Assembly: GCF_001650495.1 (NCBI RefSeq)
Contig: NZ_LWCS01000043.1
Coordinates: 149,364-213,363 of the forward strand
Length of the DNA: 64,000 bases
Direction of reading: 5' to 3'
Source: Mycolicibacterium iranicum
GTDB lineage: Bacteria; Actinomycetota; Actinomycetes; Mycobacteriales; Mycobacteriaceae
In this document: piece after piece, positions 25,418 to 34,019 of the stretch
Layout of the letters: every line of letters begins with the position of its first letter
Position numbering within the stretch: position 1 is the stretch's first letter
The notes under the pieces: model-generated
Database searches by the model: none
What the model was told of the DNA's origin: nothing
The model's input: the letters and a program-made list of their open reading frames with translations, nothing else
Position numbers and translations under genes: made by a program

Positions 25418-26938
25418 TCAGAAAGGTGGCGGATCGTCGCCGTAATCGGGTGGGGGTTGCCTGAGCGGTGGTTGTTGCTCGGCCGCGCGTTGGGCGGCGT
25501 TAGCCGCACGCTCCTCTTTGATCCGTGCGGCCCTGTCGGCGGCACGGGTGCGCTTTCGTCTCGGCATGCGTTCCAGCCGATCCGGATCCGGAGGCGGGGC
25601 GACCATCGACGGTAGTTCGGCGGTGGTGATGTCCCAACTCGGAAAGAACAGCCGACTGCCGGGAGTCGTCGTATACGTCCGTCCCGCCGGAGTTGTCCAT
25701 ATGACGGTGCCGTCGGGCAACTGCTGATCGCGCCAGCCCTCGGCTCCGCCCCAGAAAGTTTTCATCAAATGATGAGTTCTGCACTTGCAGTGCATGTTCG
25801 AGGCATGTGTCGGCCCGTAGGGGTAGGGCACGACGTGGTCAATATCGCAGCGCTCGGCCGGAACGTCGCATCCCGGGAACCGGCAAAACATGTCGCGGGA
25901 CCGGATGAAGGCGGCCAGTTTCGCCGACGGTTGGTAGCGCGGCTCGGGATCGGGGCCGGGCTGCCACAACGGCTTGACCACCGCTCCTGAGCGGATGACT
26001 TCCGCCAGCACCGCGTTCGGCAGGATCTGCATCCCCGCCATCAAAGCCGACCCGGAATACACTGTGCGGGACTCGGACTCGACAGGCTGCGTCGGAGCAT
26101 CTGTTTTGCAATCCTCCGCGGCGATCAGCTGCTTGGCAGTGTCGACAGCAGCCTGATCGGCAATCACATGGATCACGACATTGGATTTGACCGGCGCACT
26201 TTCAGCGCAGGCCGCAGAACCGCAGCGGCACGGCAAGACGTCCTCCCCTCTGCCAATTGCCCCCACCGCATCCGATCGCCGCTCCCCGATCGACCTCGGA
26301 TCGTTGTCGCACAGGCCCTTGAGGAGCGCAGCGATCCGCGCCTTGTACGCCGCAGCGTCTGAAGGCAGCAGCAGCCCCCACACGGAGGTGAGCACATCAG
26401 GATCATCGTGAGCGGCGATGTGCACATCTCGCTTCTTGAGCTTTTCCTTCGTGCGGCTCACCGCGTCGGGGTCATGGCGCTCGATCTCGGCGTTGATCTT
26501 CTGGATCAGCTTTTCGTCGGACAGCGACCCCCACTTCGAGGCCCTCTCAGCCAGCTGCCCATCGATGAGGGCGATGGCCTCGTCGGAGACGAGTCTTGTG
26601 CGCCAGGTGATTTCGGAGATCAACCGCGAACTGAGCCGGCCATTCCAGTACTGAGCTGCCACCTTCGGCAGTCGATGACGCAGCGACGTGGCCACGCACA
26701 TCTGAGAAGAGGCGCGCTGGTAGCTGATCGACAGCGCTGCTCCCACGTGGCATGCGGCGTTCTTCCACGGATCAAAGGCCCACATGCCGCGTTCGTCATC
26801 CCAGTCGACGGTCGAATCCACCAACTCGGCTATCGCGGCCAACTTGCGCGCACCAGCCTGCGCTTCTTCACGTGCCGCCTGTTCGATTGCAGCGATCAGC
26901 CCCGAGTCATCGAGATCGGCATGCGATGTATCGAACAT
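25418..26938 (-). CDS. DUF222 / HNH endonuclease-domain protein (13E12 family)
   Basis: 506 residues. DUF222 N-terminal region (WDDERGMWAFDPWKNAACHV onward) and a C-terminal HNH domain: CRFPGCDVPAERCDIDHVVP then NMHCKCRTHHLMKTFWGG, with zinc-like cysteines and the His-Asn-His core. A basic, Arg/Gln/Pro-rich tail follows. Multi-copy in mycobacteria; function uncertain, often near mobile DNA. I chose ATG 26936-26938 (MFDTSHADLDD); a GTG at 26999 extends it with unlikely residues. No flanking inverted repeats or target duplications seen. Confidence 0.88.
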   Translation of the reverse strand: MFDTSHADLDDSGLIAAIEQAAREEAQAGARKLAAIAELVDSTVDWDDERGMWAFDPWKNAACHVGAALSISYQRASSQMCVATSLRHRLPKVAAQYWNGRLSSRLISEITWRTRLVSDEAIALIDGQLAERASKWGSLSDEKLIQKINAEIERHDPDAVSRTKEKLKKRDVHIAAHDDPDVLTSVWGLLLPSDAAAYKARIAALLKGLCDNDPRSIGERRSDAVGAIGRGEDVLPCRCGSAACAESAPVKSNVVIHVIADQAAVDTAKQLIAAEDCKTDAPTQPVESESRTVYSGSALMAGMQILPNAVLAEVIRSGAVVKPLWQPGPDPEPRYQPSAKLAAFIRSRDMFCRFPGCDVPAERCDIDHVVPYPYGPTHASNMHCKCRTHHLMKTFWGGAEGWRDQQLPDGTVIWTTPAGRTYTTTPGSRLFFPSWDITTAELPSMVAPPPDPDRLERMPRRKRTRAADRAARIKEERAANAAQRAAEQQPPLRQPPPDYGDDPPPF

Positions 26939-27097
26939 ATGTGCGATTCTACTGGCGGTCTGTGACACGGTGACGCACTGATTTCTCCCCGAAATCTCCA
27001 CCCAAGCTCCAAGCGCGGCCCATTTGCAATCGCGACGATGGTGTGACCAACAAAGTTGCGATCACGTAGGTGAAGCACTCAATCAAGGAGTCACGCC

Positions 27098-27400
27098 ATG
27101 AAGAACCTCACCATCGCCACCGCCGCAGCCGCCACCTTCACCGCCGCGTTCCTGGGCCTGGCCGCCCCCGCACTGGCCGCCCCCACCGGCGCCGGCGACG
27201 CACAGGCCACCATCGCCCAACTCGAAGCCGACGGCAACCGCGTCATCGTCCAAAAGCAGTCCGACGCCTCCTTGGCCGACGCCGACGTCGTCAGCGTCAA
27301 CCGCGGCGCCCCCATCCGCGGCACCGTCATGGACGACTTCAGCGACCGCACCTACCAGCAGACCATCACCGGCTACGTCTACTACGTCAACGTCAAGTAA
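27098..27400 (+). CDS. Small secreted mycobacterial protein
   Basis: 100 residues. Sec signal MKNLTIATAAAATFTAAFLG ending APALAAP, then a mature domain of about 70 residues, QATIAQLEADGNRVIVQKQS to the C-terminal YVYYVNVK. No cysteines. AAGGAG precedes ATG 27098. Codon use is strongly biased to C-ending codons, suggesting high expression. It resembles a group of conserved small secreted mycobacterial proteins; no function known. Followed by a strong terminator. Confidence 0.85.
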   Translation: MKNLTIATAAAATFTAAFLGLAAPALAAPTGAGDAQATIAQLEADGNRVIVQKQSDASLADADVVSVNRGAPIRGTVMDDFSDRTYQQTITGYVYYVNVK

Positions 27401-27420
27401 CCGCACTTCGCTGGAGGCAA

Positions 27421-27457
27421 CAGAGCCACCTCCCACTAAGAGGTGGCTCTGTTGTTT
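27421..27457 (+). terminator. Terminator after the small secreted protein
   Basis: Perfect 12-bp stem CAGAGCCACCTC (27421-27432) / GAGGTGGCTCTG (27440-27451), 7-nt loop, then TTGTTT. It lies between convergent genes, so it may act in both directions. Confidence 0.88.
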
Positions 27458-27462
27458 CGACC

Positions 27463-28647
27463 TCAGCCGAGCAGGTCCGAAATCGGCGCTCCCGCAGCGA
27501 TCTTCGCCCGCACCTTCATGACCTTTCCCGGAAATCCGCCGCCCACGACACCGACGACCACGCCCTCACGCTCGTAGTACGCCAGGAACTTGCGGCCGTC
27601 GTCTTCGACGATGTGCACGGTGTCGGTGGCCTCGGGCTCACCGAGTGCCTGGATCTTGACGTCGTACTGGTCGCTCCAGAAGTACGGCACCGAGACCGCG
27701 GCAGGCGGTTCCTGGCCAAGCATCGAAGGCACCAGCACCCGGGCCTGATCGGCGACGTTGCTCCAATGCTCCACGCGCACTTGACCTCCGACGTCGTCGC
27801 GCCACGACGCGACGTCACCGATGGCCCACACATGGGGTGCGCTCGTGCGCCCAGCCTCGTCACAGACCACGCCGTTGTCGATCTCCAGCCCGCTACCCTC
27901 GAGCCACTCGGTCGCCGGATGCGACCCGATCCCCACGATGACGATGTCGGCGTCGAGTTCGGTTCCGTCACTCAGCGTCACCTTGCGCACCCGGTCGTCG
28001 CCGCTGACGTCGGAAACCCCGACGCCGCAGCGAACGTCGACCCCCTCGGCGCGATGCAACCGGGTCACCAGATCGCCGATCTGCTGCCCGAGCACAGAAG
28101 CCAGCGGCGCGGGCTGCGGCTCCACCAGAACGACGTCGACACCCATCTTGCGCAGGCTCGCCGCAACCTCACAGCCGATGAATCCGGCACCGACCACTAC
28201 GGCGCGGCTCGCGGTGGCCGCTTCCTTGCGCAGCGCCAGACTTTCGTCGAAGTTACGCAGCACATGAATGCCCGGCAGGTCCGGGAACGACTTGATGCGC
28301 TTGGGCACCAGCCCCGTCGCGATGACGAGCTCGTCGTAGCCCAGCTGCGAACCATCGGCCAGCGCCAGCGTCTTGGCTGCGGTGTCGACCGACGTCGCGC
28401 CGTTGCCGAGCAGGATCGTGATGTCGTTCTCGGCGTAGAACTCGGCCGACTTCAGGGTGACGTCCTCCGTCTCGGCGCGCAGAACTTCCTTCGACAACGG
28501 CGGCCGGTCGTAGGGAAGGTGACCCTCGTCGGAGACGATGGTGATCGCGCCCGAGTAGTCGGAGCGGCGCAGCTGCTCGGCGGTGCGTGCGGCGGCAAGC
28601 CCGCCACCGACGATCACAACACCGCCCGAAACCTCTGATGTGCCCAC
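27463..28647 (-). CDS. FAD-dependent ferredoxin reductase-type oxidoreductase
   Basis: 394 residues. Two Rossmann folds: GGVVIVGGGLAAARTAEQLR (FAD) and VVVGAGFIGCEVAASLRKMG (NAD(P)H), with PYDRPPLSKE and the second FAD motif APHVWAIGDVASW. Reductive-dehydrogenase/ferredoxin-reductase family that passes electrons from NAD(P)H to ferredoxins for P450s or oxygenases. It matches Rv0688 of M. tuberculosis, which is beside the mycofactocin SDR Rv0687; here an arginine module separates them. Confidence 0.93.
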   Translation of the reverse strand: MGTSEVSGGVVIVGGGLAAARTAEQLRRSDYSGAITIVSDEGHLPYDRPPLSKEVLRAETEDVTLKSAEFYAENDITILLGNGATSVDTAAKTLALADGSQLGYDELVIATGLVPKRIKSFPDLPGIHVLRNFDESLALRKEAATASRAVVVGAGFIGCEVAASLRKMGVDVVLVEPQPAPLASVLGQQIGDLVTRLHRAEGVDVRCGVGVSDVSGDDRVRKVTLSDGTELDADIVIVGIGSHPATEWLEGSGLEIDNGVVCDEAGRTSAPHVWAIGDVASWRDDVGGQVRVEHWSNVADQARVLVPSMLGQEPPAAVSVPYFWSDQYDVKIQALGEPEATDTVHIVEDDGRKFLAYYEREGVVVGVVGGGFPGKVMKVRAKIAAGAPISDLLG

Positions 28648-28703
28648 TCGGGCTTTTTACACGATGCCGCAGATTTGATGCGCGCCACCCCACGCGTAGC
28701 TGC

Positions 28704-29150
28704 TCAGCTCGGAGCGCGCTCGATGATGTTCGACAACACCACGATGCTCTCGCTGCGCTCGATGTCAGCGCTCGATCGGATGCGCTCCAGCGCCTCCTCC
28801 AGGTGCCGCATGTCGCGGGCCAGAACGCGCAGCATCGCGTCGGCTGTGCCCGTCACCGTCGCCGCGCCCACCACCTCGGGGATGTCCTTCCAGGCCGCAC
28901 GCAGTTCAGCGGGAGAGATGGTGCCGTGGCAGAACACCTGCACGAACGCTTCCGTGGTCCAGCCGAGCGCGTTGCGGTCGATGACCGTGGTGAAGCCCTT
29001 GATCACGCCGCTGTCGAGCATACGGTCGACCCGGCGCTTGACCGCCGGTGCCGACAGGTTCACGCGCTGTCCGATCTCGGCGAACGTGGCCCGCGCGTTG
29101 TCGGCGAGTTCAGCAAGAATTTGCTCGTCTGTTTCGTCCAAACGGTCCAC
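28704..29150 (-). CDS. Lrp/AsnC-family transcriptional regulator
   Basis: 148 residues from GTG 29148-29150, preceded by TGGAGG at 5-nt spacing; a GTG at 29162 has no ribosome-binding site. N-terminal helix-turn-helix LDETDEQILAELADNARATF with VKRRVDRMLDSGVIKGFTTV, then an AsnC/RAM effector domain. It is divergent from the dimethylargininase-ornithine aminotransferase pair. From memory the M. tuberculosis equivalent is Rv2324 beside Rv2323c-Rv2321c. Likely an arginine/ornithine-responsive regulator. Confidence 0.93.
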   Translation of the reverse strand: MDRLDETDEQILAELADNARATFAEIGQRVNLSAPAVKRRVDRMLDSGVIKGFTTVIDRNALGWTTEAFVQVFCHGTISPAELRAAWKDIPEVVGAATVTGTADAMLRVLARDMRHLEEALERIRSSADIERSESIVVLSNIIERAPS

Positions 29151-29211
29151 GTTCACCTCCACGCAACAAAACGCCGAAAAGCCTGCAATCGTGCAATAAA
29201 TCTAGACTAGA

Positions 29212-29257
29212 CACGCAATACCCGTCGATTGATTGCGTGAGAATGCGCTCATATCGT
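29212..29257 (+). promoter_or_regulatory. Leaderless promoter overlapped by an Lrp-type inverted repeat
   Basis: TTGATT (29229-29234), 17 bp, TATCGT (29252-29257), then 7 nt to ATG 29265, the geometry of a leaderless transcript. An inverted repeat CACGCAAT (29212-29219) N12 ATTGCGTG (29232-29239) overlaps the -35, and further TGCAAT half-sites lie toward the regulator gene. Confidence 0.6.
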
Positions 29258-29264
29258 TGTTCTC

Positions 29265-30113
29265 ATGACGATGAACATCGCCACCGAATCGGTCACGGAG
29301 GCCGCCGACCACCGCGTCGCCCGCACTCGGCGCTACCTGATGACCACCCCGACGTTCTTCGCGGTCGAGTACGTCATCAACCCCTGGATGGATGCGTCCA
29401 CCCCCGTCGACACAGACCTCGCGCTGGCCCAGTGGGACGCGCTCCGCCGGACCTACCTCGACCTCGGTCACAGCGTCGAGCTCATCGAACCCATCATGGG
29501 ACTCCCGGACATGGTCTACGCCGCCAACGGAGGCAGCGTCGTCAACGGCAAAGCGGTCGTCGCCCGCTTCGCCCACGCAGAGCGCGCCGGTGAGGCCGTC
29601 GCCTACGCGCAGTGGATGGCACGCAACGGCTACGAGCCCTTCGAGACGCGGCACGTGAACGAGGGGCAAGGCGACTTCCTGGCCGTCGGCACCGTCATCC
29701 TCGCCGGTTTCGGCTTTCGCACCGACCGTCGGGCGCACGACGAGGTGGCGCGCCACGTCGGAATGGACGTCGTCAGCTTGGAACTCGTCGACCCGCGCTT
29801 CTATCACCTCGACACCGCACTCGCGGTCCTCGACGACACGACCGTCGCGTACTACCCGCCCGCGTTCTCGCCCGATTCCCGCGCAGTGCTGGAACGGATG
29901 TTCCCCGACGCCATCGAGGTCACCAGCGCCGACGCCTACGTCCTCGGTCTCAACGTCGTCTCCGACGGACTCAACGTGGTGCTGCCCGCCGCGGCAACCG
30001 GCTTCGCCGAGCACCTTCGGCTGGCCGGATTCCGTCCCGTCGGAGTCGACCTCTCCGAACTGCTCAAGGGCGGCGGATCGGTGAAATGCTGCACCCTGGA
30101 GGTACATCCGTGA
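29265..30113 (+). CDS. Dimethylargininase / arginine deiminase-fold hydrolase
   Basis: 282 residues, DDAH family of the guanidino-group-modifying superfamily. Substrate-binding MGLPDMVYAANGG, catalytic His region DPRFYHLDTALAVLDD, and nucleophilic Cys near the C-terminus in KGGGSVKCCTLEVHP. It converts N-omega-methylated arginines (or a related guanidine) to citrulline; the mycobacterial substrate is not proven. No Shine-Dalgarno, consistent with leaderless translation. GTGA overlap with rocD. Confidence 0.92.
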   Translation: MTMNIATESVTEAADHRVARTRRYLMTTPTFFAVEYVINPWMDASTPVDTDLALAQWDALRRTYLDLGHSVELIEPIMGLPDMVYAANGGSVVNGKAVVARFAHAERAGEAVAYAQWMARNGYEPFETRHVNEGQGDFLAVGTVILAGFGFRTDRRAHDEVARHVGMDVVSLELVDPRFYHLDTALAVLDDTTVAYYPPAFSPDSRAVLERMFPDAIEVTSADAYVLGLNVVSDGLNVVLPAAATGFAEHLRLAGFRPVGVDLSELLKGGGSVKCCTLEVHP

Positions 30114-31318
30114 CCATGATGATGTCCAGGACCCAGTCGGTGATCGAACTCGACAGCCGCCACGTCGCCCACAACTACTCGCCGCTACCGGTCGTCGCCG
30201 CCAGCGCCGAGGGCGTTTGGATCACCGATGTCGAAGGCCGCCGCTACCTGGATTGCCTTGCCGCATATTCGGCCGTCAACTTCGGCCACCGCAACCCGGA
30301 GGTGACGGCAGCCGCGCACGCCCAACTCGATGCCGTGACGCTCGTCAGCCGCGCCTTCCACTCCGACCGGCTCGCCCCGTTCTGCGCCGCCCTGGCCGAC
30401 CTGTGTGGCAAGGACATGGTGCTACCGATGAACAGCGGCGCCGAGGCCGTCGAAAGCGGCATCAAGGTGGCCCGCAAGTGGGGCACCGACGTCAAGGGCG
30501 TAACTGACTCGAACATCGTTGTGGCGCAGAACAACTTCCATGGCCGCACCACCACCATCATCAGCTTCTCCGACGACGCGACCGCACGCCGCGGATTCGG
30601 CCCGTACACCCCCGGGTTCCGGTCGGTGCCGTTCGGGGATGCCGATGCACTCGCACGTGCCATCGACGAGAACACCGTCGCCGTCCTCATCGAACCCATC
30701 CAGGGCGAGGCCGGCATCATCGTGCCGCCCGACGAGTACCTGCCGCGAGTGCGCGATCTGTGCACCGACCGCAACGTGCTGATGATTGCCGATGAGATCC
30801 AGTCCGGCCTGGCACGGACGGGCCGCACCTTCGCCTGCGACCACTGGGGCGTCGTCCCCGACATTTACCTGCTCGGCAAGGCGCTCGGTGGCGGGGTGAT
30901 GCCGCTGTCCGCGGTCGTCGCCGACCGTGACATTCTCGGCGTGCTACACCCGGGCGAACACGGCTCCACATTCGGCGGCAACCCGCTGGCAGCGGCGATC
31001 GGCACCACCGTCGTCTCCATGCTGGCGCGAGGCGAATTCCAGCGGCGTTCAACGGAACTGGGCGAGCACCTGCATCGCCGTCTGCGGGATCTGATCGGGC
31101 AGGGCGTCCTCGCGGTGCGCGGCAGGGGCCTGTGGGCGGGCGTCGACATCGACCCGGTGCACGGCACCGGTAAAGAAGTCAGCCTGCGGCTCGCCGAACG
31201 CGGTGTGCTCGTCAAGGACACCCACGGCTCGACCCTGCGCTTCGCGCCGCCGCTGGTGATCACCGCCGACGAGATCGACTGGGCGGTCGACCGATTCGTC
31301 GAAGTGCTGCGCTCCTAG
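30110..31318 (+). CDS. rocD: Ornithine--oxo-acid aminotransferase
   Basis: 402 residues, class III PLP aminotransferase. DCLAAYSAVNFGHRNPEV, PMNSGAEAVESGIKVARKW, PIQGEAGIIVPP, DEIQSGLARTGR and PLP-lysine motif LLGKALGGGVMPLSA. It converts ornithine to glutamate semialdehyde. GTG 30110 overlaps the upstream stop (GTGA) and has TGGAGG at a suitable distance; longer readings run inside the dimethylargininase. M. tuberculosis has this split as rocD1/rocD2, whereas here it is intact. The stop overlaps the SDR stop (CTAG). Confidence 0.95.
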   Translation: MTMMMSRTQSVIELDSRHVAHNYSPLPVVAASAEGVWITDVEGRRYLDCLAAYSAVNFGHRNPEVTAAAHAQLDAVTLVSRAFHSDRLAPFCAALADLCGKDMVLPMNSGAEAVESGIKVARKWGTDVKGVTDSNIVVAQNNFHGRTTTIISFSDDATARRGFGPYTPGFRSVPFGDADALARAIDENTVAVLIEPIQGEAGIIVPPDEYLPRVRDLCTDRNVLMIADEIQSGLARTGRTFACDHWGVVPDIYLLGKALGGGVMPLSAVVADRDILGVLHPGEHGSTFGGNPLAAAIGTTVVSMLARGEFQRRSTELGEHLHRRLRDLIGQGVLAVRGRGLWAGVDIDPVHGTGKEVSLRLAERGVLVKDTHGSTLRFAPPLVITADEIDWAVDRFVEVLRS

Positions 31319-32172
31319 TATTTCGCGGTGCCGCGGTCCACGGCGATCTGGGACCCCGAGATCGTCGCCGACCCGTCGCTCGCCAGCCACGCCACCACGT
31401 CGGATACTTCTTCGGGTGTCATGAACTCCTGTAGACCCGGCTTGCCTTCGTGCGCAACGGGTTTGTACGGCATCGGCGAAAAGCTGTGCAGGAAGGCCGG
31501 ATATTTGCCGAAGATCTTCATCATCTCGTCCGGCTCCACCATCGGGGTGTCGATGGAGTACGGGTGGATCGAGTTGACCCGGATGCCGAACTCCCCCGCC
31601 TCGATCGCGAGCGCGTTGGTCAGCGCGACGAGGCCGTGCTTCGACGCCGCGTAGTGAGCGTTGCCCGGGGTGGCTTTGGTGCCTGCCGACGAGCTGACGA
31701 TGATGATCGAGCCGCCGTTGCCCGCTTCGATCATCGCGGGCACCGCGGCCTTGATCGTGCGCCAGGTTCCGTTGAGGTTGACGTCGATGACGCTGTCCCA
31801 CTGTTCCTCGGACATCTCCCAGATCCGGCCCCAACTCAGGATGCCCGCGTTCGCGACGACGATGTCAAGCCGGCCGAACTGCTCGATTCCGTCGGCCACG
31901 AGCTGCTGCTGGGCGGCGAGGTCGCGGATGTCGACCTCGCGAGAGAGCACCTTGCGGCCCGTCGCCTCGACGAGGCGCACGGTCTCGGCCAGATCCTCCG
32001 ATGTCGGCATCGGGTAGGTGACCGCCTCCGAGACCGGTCTGCAGACGTCGATCGCGATGATGTCGGCGCCGTCGTCGGCAAGGCGGATAGCGTGGGCCCG
32101 GCCCTGACCGCGCGCGGCTCCGGTGATCAGCGCGACGCGGCCTTCCAGAGGTGCACCTGAGGACATGGGCAT
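31315..32172 (-). CDS. Mycofactocin-coupled SDR oxidoreductase
   Basis: 285 residues. NAD-binding ITGAARGQGRAHAIRLADDG, catalytic VSSSAG and YAASKHG (YxxxK). The inserted stretch between beta2 and alpha, CRPVSEAVTYPMPTSEDLAE, marks the mycofactocin-dependent SDR subfamily with non-exchangeable NAD. It oxidises an alcohol substrate and passes electrons to mycofactocin. Equivalent to Rv0687. Either ATG 32172 or 32166 could start it; neither has a good ribosome-binding site. A KstR-consensus palindrome lies 17 bp upstream. Confidence 0.94.
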   Translation of the reverse strand: MPMSSGAPLEGRVALITGAARGQGRAHAIRLADDGADIIAIDVCRPVSEAVTYPMPTSEDLAETVRLVEATGRKVLSREVDIRDLAAQQQLVADGIEQFGRLDIVVANAGILSWGRIWEMSEEQWDSVIDVNLNGTWRTIKAAVPAMIEAGNGGSIIIVSSSAGTKATPGNAHYAASKHGLVALTNALAIEAGEFGIRVNSIHPYSIDTPMVEPDEMMKIFGKYPAFLHSFSPMPYKPVAHEGKPGLQEFMTPEEVSDVVAWLASDGSATISGSQIAVDRGTAKY

Positions 32173-32188
32173 CAGGCTAACAGCAGAA

Positions 32189-32204
32189 CTAGAACGCGTT
32201 CTAG
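32189..32204. promoter_or_regulatory. KstR-consensus operator
   Basis: CTAGAACGCGTTCTAG, a perfect 16-bp palindrome. The inner TAGAACGCGTTCTA fits the published KstR consensus TnnAACnnGTTnnA exactly. It is placed 17 bp upstream of the SDR start, in the gap after the SHOCT gene, so it most likely controls the SDR. Confidence 0.75.
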
Positions 32205-32214
32205 AGTCTGGCCA

Positions 32215-33042
32215 TCAGATGTCGGCGATGATCTGCTGCCGCTTGGCGGTGTACTCGGCTTCGGTGATGGTTCCGGTCGCCCGTAACGTCTCCAATTCCT
32301 GAAGGCGTTGCGCGATGGTCGGTTCGACGGACTGCGCGACGTAGGGCGCCCCGGCGGGCACCGGGGGCGGCGGAGCTTGCTGCGCCGCGGCGCGCCGGAC
32401 GATGGCTTGCACCTGCTGGCGAGCGGCCGGGTTGGAACGAAGGTCGATCATGTTGTTCATACCGATGCCGTGGGACTTGAGCACCTGCAGGATCTCCATC
32501 AACGCCTCGGTCTGGCCGGTCAGGTCGTAGGTACGGTTGTCTTCGGCCACGCTGAACGTGGCGGGCATCAAACCGGCCACCAAAGCACTACGCTCCCAGT
32601 CGATTTGGTAGTCCTTGGTCGTCGGGTCCACCAAGGCGACGAGTTTGCGGCTGGTGATCATCGGCAGCCTCCCCACCGAGGCGACCACCTGATCCTGCGT
32701 CGAGAACGGCGTAAGTCCGGGCCCCGACACCTGAAGGTCGAGCTTGACCAGCGGCTGGTCGTTGATACGGGTGTTGGTCTCGTGGATGCCGACGACCTGC
32801 GCGAGCGCCAGCACCCCGGATGCCTCCAGCGCCTTGGTCTTCGCCGCCGACCTTGCGCCGAAAGCCGTCATGGCCACGGCGATGACGACGTCGAGGACGG
32901 TGACCAGCAAGCCCGTCCACAACATCCATTCCATCATCGGATTTGCGCCGGACGCGAAGTAGATGACGAGGAAGATAGGCCCGACGATGCCGCACAGCAG
33001 CACGAAGAGCTGGATCTTTATGTATCGCCAAAAGGTGGACAC
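32215..33042 (-). CDS. Membrane protein with C-terminal SHOCT domain
   Basis: 275 residues. Two membrane segments at about 10-32 and 40-62, a soluble domain of about 130 residues, an Ala/Pro-rich linker (QQAPPPPVPAG), and a C-terminal SHOCT motif RLQELETLRATGTITEAEYT. SHOCT domains are short helical modules, often in oligomeric or membrane-associated proteins. Function unknown. It is minus-strand, 39 bp after the cutinase-gene stop. Confidence 0.82.
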   Translation of the reverse strand: MSTFWRYIKIQLFVLLCGIVGPIFLVIYFASGANPMMEWMLWTGLLVTVLDVVIAVAMTAFGARSAAKTKALEASGVLALAQVVGIHETNTRINDQPLVKLDLQVSGPGLTPFSTQDQVVASVGRLPMITSRKLVALVDPTTKDYQIDWERSALVAGLMPATFSVAEDNRTYDLTGQTEALMEILQVLKSHGIGMNNMIDLRSNPAARQQVQAIVRRAAAQQAPPPPVPAGAPYVAQSVEPTIAQRLQELETLRATGTITEAEYTAKRQQIIADI

Positions 33043-33081
33043 GGCGACAGATTATCGCTATTCGGCCCCGCGGGAGCCGTA

Positions 33082-33936
33082 CTAAGGAGCGGGAGTCACC
33101 GCGTTCAGCGGCGTGAACGGCGCGGGTACCGAAGGACGCGCAGCGGCCAGCTGATACAGCGGGACGGTCCAGGGATCCATGGTCGCCGCGCTACGGGCGT
33201 AGTTGGTGTGCACCGCGACCGCGGCCGGAGCCATCTCGTCCTCGGAGTCGGGGTCGTAGTCGCAGACCGCGTCACCGAGATTGCACACACTGATGGTCCG
33301 GGCGCCCATCGTCGGCGGCAGCGGCGCCGGAGCGTGAGCCAGAATCGGCCAGTCCTGCGCGACGCCCTTGCCCGCGTCGGGCACCGCCACGACGGAGCCG
33401 ATGTTGATCGTCGGATCCTGTGGCAGGCGATCGCCGTCGGCGATCAGCAGTGCGGCCGCCAGGTTGGGGCTCGCGTCAAGGGCATGCAGATTGCGATGCA
33501 CCACCATCGCACCCTGCGAGTAGCCGGCGAGCACCACCTGCGAGGTCGGGCACTGCGCCACGAATGCCTGGTACTGCTGTCCCAGCGCGGCGGCGCCGGT
33601 GTCGACGCTGCCCATGAAGCCGAGCCAGTCCAGTGCGCCACCGTCTTCGGGCACGGCCGTGGCCGGGTAGTTGACCGCTTCGGCGGTGATCGTGCGGCCG
33701 CTCTGCTGGACCATTGCGGCGAAGTCGCGGTAGGACTTGGACACCACCCGACCCATGCCGGCATAAGAGGTCAGATCGGCCGGTGCGCGCTCACCCGACC
33801 CGGCGGCGCCGATCCAGTGGACGTCAGGGCACGCCGGCTGCGCGGACACGATACCGGCGGTCAGACCGACCGTGGCAACGCCGCCCACGACCACGGAGGC
33901 CGCGAAGACGGCGACACCTGCAGAGATGCTTCTCAA
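33082..33936 (-). CDS. Secreted cutinase-family esterase
   Basis: 284 residues. Signal peptide about 1-30 ending IVSAQPACP, then a cutinase domain. Nucleophile elbow VVLAGYSQGAMVVH, catalytic Asp region VCNLGDAVCDY and a His in VAVHTNYARS; paired cysteines fit the family. Cutinase-like proteins hydrolyse cutin, lipids or mycolate esters outside the cell. The best start is TTG 33934-33936 after AGGTAAAGG; Val codons nearby are GTA/GTT, so no ATG/GTG start exists close to the signal peptide. Confidence 0.9.
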   Translation of the reverse strand: MRSISAGVAVFAASVVVGGVATVGLTAGIVSAQPACPDVHWIGAAGSGERAPADLTSYAGMGRVVSKSYRDFAAMVQQSGRTITAEAVNYPATAVPEDGGALDWLGFMGSVDTGAAALGQQYQAFVAQCPTSQVVLAGYSQGAMVVHRNLHALDASPNLAAALLIADGDRLPQDPTINIGSVVAVPDAGKGVAQDWPILAHAPAPLPPTMGARTISVCNLGDAVCDYDPDSEDEMAPAAVAVHTNYARSAATMDPWTVPLYQLAAARPSVPAPFTPLNAVTPAP

Positions 33937-34019
33937 AACGTCAACCTTTACCTCAAACCGGCCGACCCCTCGACAGCCGTCGCCACATACATCGGCGGGA
34001 TCTCGGTGCGTGTTACAGG

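Noticed and set aside
25418..26938. DUF222/HNH gene considered as part of an insertion sequence
   Set aside because: No terminal inverted repeats, target-site duplication or transposase seen on either side.
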